Assembly: GCA_016793325.1 (NCBI GenBank)
Contig: JAEUKI010000008.1
Location: forward strand, 1-49,912
Length of the DNA: 49,912 nt
Source of the DNA: Myxococcales bacterium
GTDB lineage: Bacteria > Myxococcota_A > Polyangia > Polyangiales > Ga0077539
Direction: 5' to 3'
Both the position numbers and the translations under genes were made by a program. The notes below the pieces were generated by a model, which searched no databases, was not told where the DNA came from, and saw only the letters and a list, made by a program, of their open reading frames with translations. Shown piece by piece: positions 44,368-49,912 of the stretch (position 1 is its first letter; each line of letters starts with the position of its first letter).

Positions 44368-46605
44368 TTACGCAGCGCTGTCACTCGTCGGCTCGGGAGC
44401 GGCCTTGTACTCGTAGCGCCCTGCGTACGCGTAGTACGAGCCGTTGCCGTCTTGCGCGAGGTCGACGTCGTTGAGAACGACGCCCGCGATCCGCGTCCCG
44501 AGCGAGCGGAGCTGGTTGAGCACGCTCCGAGCGCGGGCGCGCACGGTCTTGCGGGCGCGCGTCACCAAGATGGTCCCGTCGAGCTGTGGGCCGATGACGA
44601 GCGCGTCGGTCACGGCGCCGACGGGGGGCGTGTCGAAGACGATTCGATCGAACTTGCTTCGCAGCTGGTCGAGCAGCGCTTGAAACCGCTGGCTGTGGAG
44701 CAGCTCCGCGGGGTTCGGCGGAATCGGGCCGCACGGGAGCATGTACAGGTTGGTGACGTCTGTCTCTTCGACCGCTTCGTCGAGCGTCGCTTCGTTGACG
44801 AGGACGCTCGTGATTCCCACGACGGGGCGCTGGCCGAACACCTTGTGAACGCGCGGGCGACGGAGGTCTGTGTCCACGAGGAGCACGCGCTTTCCGCTCT
44901 GCGCGAGGGTGATCGCGAGGCTGACGGCGACCGTGGTCTTGCCTTCACGCGGGTCGGAGCTCGTGACCATGATGGTCTTGATCGGCTCGTCCGCGGACAT
45001 GAAGAGCAAGTTCGTGCGGATCACGCGGCACGCTTCGGCTACGACCGAGTTGGGGTGCGTGTGCACCACGAGGTCCGGGTTGGTGATCGGCTTCTCGTCC
45101 GACTCGGCTTTGGCCGCTCCGTAGCCGTAGTGATAACGGTAGCGATTGTTCGACCGGCCGCCGATCTTCGGAATGAGCCCGAGGAACGTCGACTTCAGCT
45201 CGTCGATGATGTCGTCCTCCGAGCGCATCGTCCGGTCCGACTGCACGACGATGTTGGCGAGCAAGAGCCCGAGCACCAAGCCCGCGATCAACCCGATCCC
45301 GATGTTGATCGGAACGCGGGGCCGCACCGGCCCCCCCGGCAACAGCGCCTCGTCGAGCACGCGCACGTTGTTCACGCGCATGAGCTTCGAGAGATCCGTC
45401 TCTTTCGTCCGCTCGAGCACGATCCCGTAGAGCTTCGCGTTGTTCTCTCGCTCGCGGAGGAGCTGGCCGTACTCGATCTCGCGGAGGTTGAGCTCGAGCC
45501 CCTCTTGCTGCGCCTGCGCGAGCGCCGAGCGAAGCTCGGACTCGGTTCGACGCACCGCGCGTAGGTCGGACTCCGCCGCCTCCAACACGTTGCGCACCTC
45601 GCGCCGAATCGCCGTCTCGACCTCGCGCATACGGCCCGAGATCGCTTGCATCTGCTGCGCTCCCTCGCCGTACCGCGGCGCGAGTCCGTCGCGCTCGCGC
45701 ATGAGCCCTTCGTAGCTCGAGCGAAGCCCCTGCAGCGGCCCGGACGCGAGGAGCTCTGGCGCGTTGACGGCGAGCGGATCCGCCGCGGTCGCTGCGCGGC
45801 GAAGCTCTGCGACGCGCGCGGACACGCCGATGCGTCGCGTCTGGCTCTCGGTGACCGCCTCGGAGAGCCGAGAGATTCGGTTTCCAACGTGGTCGCGGCG
45901 CTCTTCGAACGACGTGCTGAGCAGGTTGTGCTGCCTGCGATAATCGTGCAGGGCGCGCTCGCTCGAGCTCAGCTGGCGGCGCAGCGCATCGAGCTGTTGT
46001 CCGAGCCACTCGAGCGCGCTGACCGTGGTGGACATGCGCTTGTCGAGGTTTTGGCGGATGTACACCGACGCGATCGTGTTGGCGACGAGCTGCGCGCGGC
46101 GCGGGCTCGTGTCCTCGACGGTGATCTGCACGAGGCGGCTGTCTTTGACGGGCTCGACCTTGATGCGTCCGCGGAGCACGCCGGCGGTGTCCGTGATCGT
46201 GCGCGAGCGAAACTGCGCGCGACGCTCGGGCGGTACGCCCAAGAAATCCGCGTCGTGCTGCAGTCCGAGCTGCCGCACGACCATCTCGCTCAGGCTCTGG
46301 CTCTGCAGCACTTGAAACTGCGTCGAGTAGTACTCGCGGGTGGACCAGTAGCTCTCGAGCCCGCTCGAGATGTCCTCGACGTTGCGCCCGAGGGGCCGAG
46401 GCGGGTTCGGATCGAACTCGACCGTCGTGACGGCGGAGTAGATCTTCGGCTGCTTCATGGTCCAGAGCGTGACCATGACCGTTGTGAGCGCGGCGACCGC
46501 GATGACGAGATAGCGCTGCTTCCACAGCGCTCGCAGCAACAGACCGAGCGAACGACTGTTGTCGTCCTGCGCCGGCAGCGAGTTCTTTTCAACGGTGTCG
46601 GACAC
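44368..46605 (-). CDS. Wzc-like chain-length regulator / tyrosine autokinase
   Basis: A 745-residue inner-membrane protein. A Wzz domain begins after residue 20 with a membrane helix (YLVIAVAALTTVMVTLW). A long coiled-coil periplasmic part follows to about residue 420, then a second helix (IGIGLIAGLVLGLLLANIVV) and the BY-kinase domain with Walker A SSDPREGKTT near residue 550 and Walker A' VLLVDTDLRRPR. The C-terminus has a Tyr cluster (GSYYAYAGRYEY) for autophosphorylation. It should control polymer length and export. No Wza-like outer-membrane channel is in the window. It starts at GTG 46605. Confidence 0.93.
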   Translation of the reverse strand: MSDTVEKNSLPAQDDNSRSLGLLLRALWKQRYLVIAVAALTTVMVTLWTMKQPKIYSAVTTVEFDPNPPRPLGRNVEDISSGLESYWSTREYYSTQFQVLQSQSLSEMVVRQLGLQHDADFLGVPPERRAQFRSRTITDTAGVLRGRIKVEPVKDSRLVQITVEDTSPRRAQLVANTIASVYIRQNLDKRMSTTVSALEWLGQQLDALRRQLSSSERALHDYRRQHNLLSTSFEERRDHVGNRISRLSEAVTESQTRRIGVSARVAELRRAATAADPLAVNAPELLASGPLQGLRSSYEGLMRERDGLAPRYGEGAQQMQAISGRMREVETAIRREVRNVLEAAESDLRAVRRTESELRSALAQAQQEGLELNLREIEYGQLLRERENNAKLYGIVLERTKETDLSKLMRVNNVRVLDEALLPGGPVRPRVPINIGIGLIAGLVLGLLLANIVVQSDRTMRSEDDIIDELKSTFLGLIPKIGGRSNNRYRYHYGYGAAKAESDEKPITNPDLVVHTHPNSVVAEACRVIRTNLLFMSADEPIKTIMVTSSDPREGKTTVAVSLAITLAQSGKRVLLVDTDLRRPRVHKVFGQRPVVGITSVLVNEATLDEAVEETDVTNLYMLPCGPIPPNPAELLHSQRFQALLDQLRSKFDRIVFDTPPVGAVTDALVIGPQLDGTILVTRARKTVRARARSVLNQLRSLGTRIAGVVLNDVDLAQDGNGSYYAYAGRYEYKAAPEPTSDSAA

Positions 46606-46803
46606 TGAGCGCTCCGCGAATCCCGATCGTCAGCCGTGTATCAGATTGTCCGCGCCTTGCAATCCGCGACGGATGCACGACGGGGCAGGCAGAACGAGCG
46701 ATGGAGGGGTTGGTTGTCTCCCGCCCGCCCGACATTCGGAGCGATCGTCACCCTCGGTCGCGAGCGCCTTCGCTTTGTGCAGCTTCTCGCAGCGAATACC
46801 GCC

Positions 46804-47802
46804 TCAACGCGCGCGCTTCTCCGCGGCGGCGAGGGCGAGGTCCGAGTCGACCATGCGATGCACGAGCTCGACGAAGGACACCTTGGGCTTCCACTGGAGC
46901 CGCTCTCGGGCCTTCGTCGAATCGCCGATGAGAAGATCGACTTCGGTCGGGCGAAAGTACTGCGGATCGATCACGACGCGGTCGCCGAGAGAGAGCCCGG
47001 CGCGCGCGGCGGCCACCTCGAGAAACTCACGAACCGTGTGCGTCTCGCCCATGGCCACGACGTAATCGTCGGGTTTTTCGGCCTGGAGCATGAGCCACAT
47101 GGCCTCGACGTAGTCCTCTGCGTGCCCCCAGTCGCGCTTGGCGTCGAGGTTGCCGAGGTAGAGTTTGTCCTGCAGTCCGTGCGCCATTCGTCCGATGGCT
47201 CGGGTGATCTTTCGCGTGACGAAGGTTTCTCCGCGGCGCTCGGACTCGTGGTTGAACAAGATCCCGTTGACCGCGAACATCCCGTACGCCTCGCGGTAGT
47301 TCTGCGTGATGTAGAACGCGTAGGCCTTCGCGGCTGCGTACGGGCTCCGGGGATAGAACGGCGTGGTCTCGCGCTGGGGCACCTCGAGGACGCGGCCATA
47401 CAGCTCGCTCGAGCTCGCTTGGTAGAACTTCGGCGAGATCCCGACTTCGCGCATCGCTTCGAGCAAGCGCACGGTGCCGAGCCCCGTCACGTCCGCGGTG
47501 TATTCGGGCACGTCGAAGCTCACGCGAACGTGGCTCTGCGCGGCGAGGTTGTAGACCTCGTCGGGCCTCACTTTGCGAAGGACGTAGTTGAGCGAGCTGC
47601 CGTCGGCGAGGTCCGCGTAGTGCAGAAACAACCGCGCGCTCGGGTCGTGCGGGTCGCGGTAGAGGTGGTCGATGCGCGAGGTGTTGAAGTTGGACGCGCG
47701 GCGGATGGTCCCGTGCACCTCGTAGCCTTTGCGGAGCAAGAGCTCGGCGAGGTAGCTGCCGTCTTGTCCTGTGATTCCTGTGATGAGCGCGCGACGGGTC
47801 AC
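46804..47802 (-). CDS. gmd: GDP-mannose 4,6-dehydratase
   Basis: A 332-residue SDR that makes GDP-4-keto-6-deoxy-mannose, the precursor of GDP-L-fucose and related sugars. It starts [19 protein letters not shown] and has [15 protein letters not shown], the QASSSELYG strand, the catalytic [10 protein letters not shown] and [19 protein letters not shown]. The start is the GTG at 47802, seven bases after GGGAG. The next enzyme of the pathway is encoded directly upstream (47922-48878). Confidence 0.95.
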   Translation of the reverse strand: MTRRALITGITGQDGSYLAELLLRKGYEVHGTIRRASNFNTSRIDHLYRDPHDPSARLFLHYADLADGSSLNYVLRKVRPDEVYNLAAQSHVRVSFDVPEYTADVTGLGTVRLLEAMREVGISPKFYQASSSELYGRVLEVPQRETTPFYPRSPYAAAKAYAFYITQNYREAYGMFAVNGILFNHESERRGETFVTRKITRAIGRMAHGLQDKLYLGNLDAKRDWGHAEDYVEAMWLMLQAEKPDDYVVAMGETHTVREFLEVAAARAGLSLGDRVVIDPQYFRPTEVDLLIGDSTKARERLQWKPKVSFVELVHRMVDSDLALAAAEKRAR

Positions 47803-47921
47803 GAATTGACTCCCGAAGGGTGACAAGCCCCACGGGATCGGTCGACCACGGGGAGCACGAGGCGCGAACGAATAGCTGCTTCGCGGCGCGGAGGATAGCC
47901 TCTCGGCCGGTATTCCTTCGG

Positions 47922-48878
47922 TCAGCCGCCGTTTGCGAGGAACCAGTCGTACGTCGACGCGATGCCCTCGCGCAGGGGGATGCGCGCCTTCCAGCCGAGC
48001 GCGTGGAGCTTCGAGACGTCCAGCAATTTGCGCGGAGTTCCGTCGGGGCGCGAGGTGTCTTGGGTGATCTCGCAATCGCCGTTGCCCACGACGTCGCGGA
48101 CCATCTCTGCGAGCTCGCGGATCGAGATGTCTTCGCCGACGCCGACGTTGACGATCTCGCTCTCGTCGTAGCGTTGCAGGAGATACACGCACGCGTCCGC
48201 GAGGTCGTCGACGTGCAAGAACTCGCGCCGCGGCGTGCCCGTCCCCCAGAGCGTCACGCTCTTTGCGCCCGCGAGCTTGGCCTCGTGAAACTTTCGAAGC
48301 AGCGCTGGCAACACGTGCGAGCTCTCGAGGTCGAAGTTGTCGCCGGGGCCGTAGAGGTTCGTGGGCTGCAGGCAAATTCCACGGAATCCGTACTGCTTTC
48401 GGTACGAGCGAATCATCTCGATCCCGGCGATCTTGGCGACCGCGTACGCTTGATTCGTGGGCTCGAGCGCGCCGGTGAGCAGGCTGTCTTCGCGGATCGG
48501 CTGCGGCGCAAACTTCGGGTAGATGCACGAGGAGCCCAAGAACAAGAGCTTGCGCGTCCCCGTGCGATACGCCGCGTCGATGACCGCGCTCTGGATGAGC
48601 AAGTTGTCTCGAATGAACTCCGCGGGGCGCGAGTCGTTCGCGAGGATCCCGCCCACTTTGGCGGCGGCCAAGAACACGTACTCGGGCCGCTCGCGCTCGA
48701 AGAACGCGAGCACCGCGCGCGGATCCGTGAGGTCGAGCTCGCTGCGCGTTCGCACGAGGATCGATCGATGACCTTCTCGCTCGAGCCTGCGAACGATGGC
48801 CGAGCCCACGAGGCCTCGGTGCCCGGCGACGAAGATTCGAGAACCGACAGACATTTCCGACACAGCGACGGTGCTCAT
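47922..48878 (-). CDS. fcl: GDP-L-fucose synthase
   Basis: A 318-residue epimerase-reductase that converts GDP-4-keto-6-deoxy-mannose to GDP-L-fucose with NADPH. Signs are [53 protein letters not shown], the catalytic YAVAK and [12 protein letters not shown]. The ATG at 48878 has GAGG six bases upstream and is preferred over ATG 48854, where no such site is seen. With gmd it gives a complete two-step fucose route. Confidence 0.95.
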   Translation of the reverse strand: MSTVAVSEMSVGSRIFVAGHRGLVGSAIVRRLEREGHRSILVRTRSELDLTDPRAVLAFFERERPEYVFLAAAKVGGILANDSRPAEFIRDNLLIQSAVIDAAYRTGTRKLLFLGSSCIYPKFAPQPIREDSLLTGALEPTNQAYAVAKIAGIEMIRSYRKQYGFRGICLQPTNLYGPGDNFDLESSHVLPALLRKFHEAKLAGAKSVTLWGTGTPRREFLHVDDLADACVYLLQRYDESEIVNVGVGEDISIRELAEMVRDVVGNGDCEITQDTSRPDGTPRKLLDVSKLHALGWKARIPLREGIASTYDWFLANGG

Positions 48879-48957
48879 ATACCGCCTCTGCCGTTTCGCG
48901 CTACCGACGCCACGTTGGTCACGGGCGCGCAACGCGAGTAGAGAGAGACGCAATCCC

Positions 48958-49752
48958 ATGTTCTTCGCGCTCTCGAAGCTGTTGGACGTGCTGCTGAGCC
49001 CCCTCGTGTGGGCGATGTTGCTGCTCTTCGCGGGGGCTTGGTATCGCCAGCCGCCCGCGCGGTGGAGGCGCTTTCTGCCGCTCGTTTCGCTGCTCGTTCT
49101 GTACGTGTTCTCGACCGAGCCCGTGGCCGCGGCGCTGTGGCGGCCGCTCGAGCAGCAAGCGCAGGACACCGCGCGCTTCGGCGGCGCGAGCGACGCGCGT
49201 GCTCCTTACGACGCGGTGATCTTGCTCGGAGGCGTCGTCGAAGAGCAGGCGATGAGCGGGCCCGAAGGGCAGCCGATGCTCAACGACAACGTCGAGCGAC
49301 TGCACGAGACATGGAGAATCCTGCGAGAAAATCACGCGCGCGAGGCGCTCTTGTCCGGCGGGAGCCCGACCGCGCGACCCACGGACGTCGTCGAAGCGCG
49401 CGTCCTCGCGAGGACGCTCGAGCGCTGGGGCGTCGATCGATCGCGGATCATCGTCGACGATCGCGCGCAAAATACCTGGGAAAACGCGACGCAATCGCTC
49501 GCCTTCGCGCGCTCGCGCGGCTGGCGGCGGATCGTCGCGGTCACGAGCGCCTTTCACGCGCGCAGAGCGATGGCGTGCTATCGAGCTGCGGGCCTCGAGG
49601 TGGACTGGGTGTTCGTCGATCGCCGCGCGTACGACCCCGCGCGCAAGAGCGGCTCGTGGCTGCCGAGGGCGGAGTTTCTTCGGACCAGCGAGCGCGCGAT
49701 CCGAGAGCGGGTGGGGTATTGGATCTATCGGGCGAGGGGGATGGCGCGGTAG
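48958..49752 (+). CDS. YdcF/ElyC-family (DUF218) membrane-anchored protein
   Basis: A 264-residue protein with one or two N-terminal membrane helices (PLVWAMLLLFAGAWY, FLPLVSLLVLYVFS) and a DUF218 domain. The latter shows AVILLGGVVEE near residue 80, LLSGGSPTARPTDVVEARVL, DDRAQNTWENATQSLAFA and VAVTSAFHARRAMACYRAAG. E. coli ElyC and SanA of this family affect cell-envelope integrity and peptidoglycan or lipid-carrier use. Here it probably has an envelope role, but the biochemical activity is not known. It is divergent from fcl. Confidence 0.9.
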   Translation: MFFALSKLLDVLLSPLVWAMLLLFAGAWYRQPPARWRRFLPLVSLLVLYVFSTEPVAAALWRPLEQQAQDTARFGGASDARAPYDAVILLGGVVEEQAMSGPEGQPMLNDNVERLHETWRILRENHAREALLSGGSPTARPTDVVEARVLARTLERWGVDRSRIIVDDRAQNTWENATQSLAFARSRGWRRIVAVTSAFHARRAMACYRAAGLEVDWVFVDRRAYDPARKSGSWLPRAEFLRTSERAIRERVGYWIYRARGMAR

Positions 49753-49772
49753 GGGGGCGCCTGCGATCGCTC

Positions 49773-49912
49773 TGGGCCTCCCTCGGTTGCGTTGACAGCC
49801 CCTGGAGGCCCAGATGCAAACGCGACCAAGAAAGTACACAGCTGAGTTTCGTGCCGAGGCGCTCGCGATGTTGGATCGGTCAGACCGATCGATGCCCGAC
49901 GTCGCAGACGCG
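49773..49912 (+). mobile_element. Left end of an IS3-family insertion sequence (truncated by window edge)
   Basis: The left terminal repeat at 49773-49798 begins TGGGCC and matches the inverted right terminal repeat at 226-251 in 24 of 26 positions. The first gene of the element starts 15 bases inside. Orientation is the same as that of the element at the left edge. Its insertion point is 20 bases past the stop of the YdcF-type gene. Confidence 0.88.
49814..49912 (+). CDS. IS3-family transposase orfA, N-terminal fragment
   Basis: Thirty-three codons are visible before the window ends. RPRKYTAEFRAEALAML is the start of the helix-turn-helix protein of IS3 elements (OrfA), which binds the terminal repeats and is joined to OrfB by frameshifting. 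A ribosome-binding site, GGAGG, lies at 49804-49808. Confidence 0.88.
   Translation, partial: MQTRPRKYTAEFRAEALAMLDRSDRSMPDVADA

Noticed and set aside
1..49912. A true composite transposon carrying the whole glycan locus
   Set aside because: Only the ends of each IS are visible, nrdJ is included, and sequence breaks at multicopy IS elements would give the same picture. Kept as an open question only.

Overview
The window looks like chromosomal DNA of a high-GC deltaproteobacterium, most likely Myxococcota (Polyangiales/Sandaracinus-like). This rests on strong G/C third positions, an Asp-rich surface lipoprotein with DTGV repeats and a fibrinogen-like domain, and a class II (B12-dependent) ribonucleotide reductase. 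It is an inference from style, not from a marker gene. No rRNA, tRNA or CRISPR array was seen.

Layout: both edges lie inside an IS3-family element. The left edge holds the 3' end of orfB plus the right terminal repeat; the right edge holds the left terminal repeat plus the start of orfA. Both are on the + strand, so the window is probably bounded by copies of one IS. Next come nrdJ (-), a small lipoprotein gene (+) and a 62-bp perfect inverted repeat. From 5.4 to 49.7 kb almost everything concerns a surface polysaccharide or glycan.

5.4-13 kb (+): GNAT, a cytidylyltransferase/class III aminotransferase fusion, aldo-keto reductase, fibrinogen-like lipoprotein, KpsC/S-like protein, methyltransferase. 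13-26 kb (-): two related proteins of unknown function, an ABC flippase, a GT4, a three-gene overlapping set (ATP-grasp, epimerase, metallophosphoesterase), an O-antigen-ligase/TPR protein, a PglC-like initiating transferase and a PglF/WbpM-like dehydratase. 26-27.5 kb (+): a polytopic protein that may be the polymerase. 27.5-43 kb (-): HisF2, HisH2 and WbpG/PseA-like amidotransferase, a PseI-GNAT fusion, PseG, PseC, an epimerase, a PseB-like dehydratase, an FkbM methyltransferase, a second GT4, AsnB, a PglE-like aminotransferase and a GNAT. 43-49.7 kb: polysaccharide deacetylase, Wzc-like tyrosine kinase, GDP-fucose genes gmd and fcl, and a YdcF-type protein.

How the genes fit together (inference): PseB-, PseC-, PseH-, PseG- and PseI-like activities plus an SpsF-like cytidylyltransferase can account for a CMP-activated pseudaminic-type nonulosonic acid. 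WbpG/HisH2/HisF2 would convert one N-acetyl group to an acetamidino group. PglF-, PglE- and PglC-like proteins would build and load a diamino-trideoxy-hexose on the lipid carrier, and gmd/fcl would supply GDP-L-fucose. GT4 enzymes, the ABC flippase, the polymerase/ligase candidates and the Wzc-like kinase would assemble and export the glycan. The least explained parts are the 13074-14842 pair, the ATP-grasp trio and the cytidylyltransferase-aminotransferase fusion.
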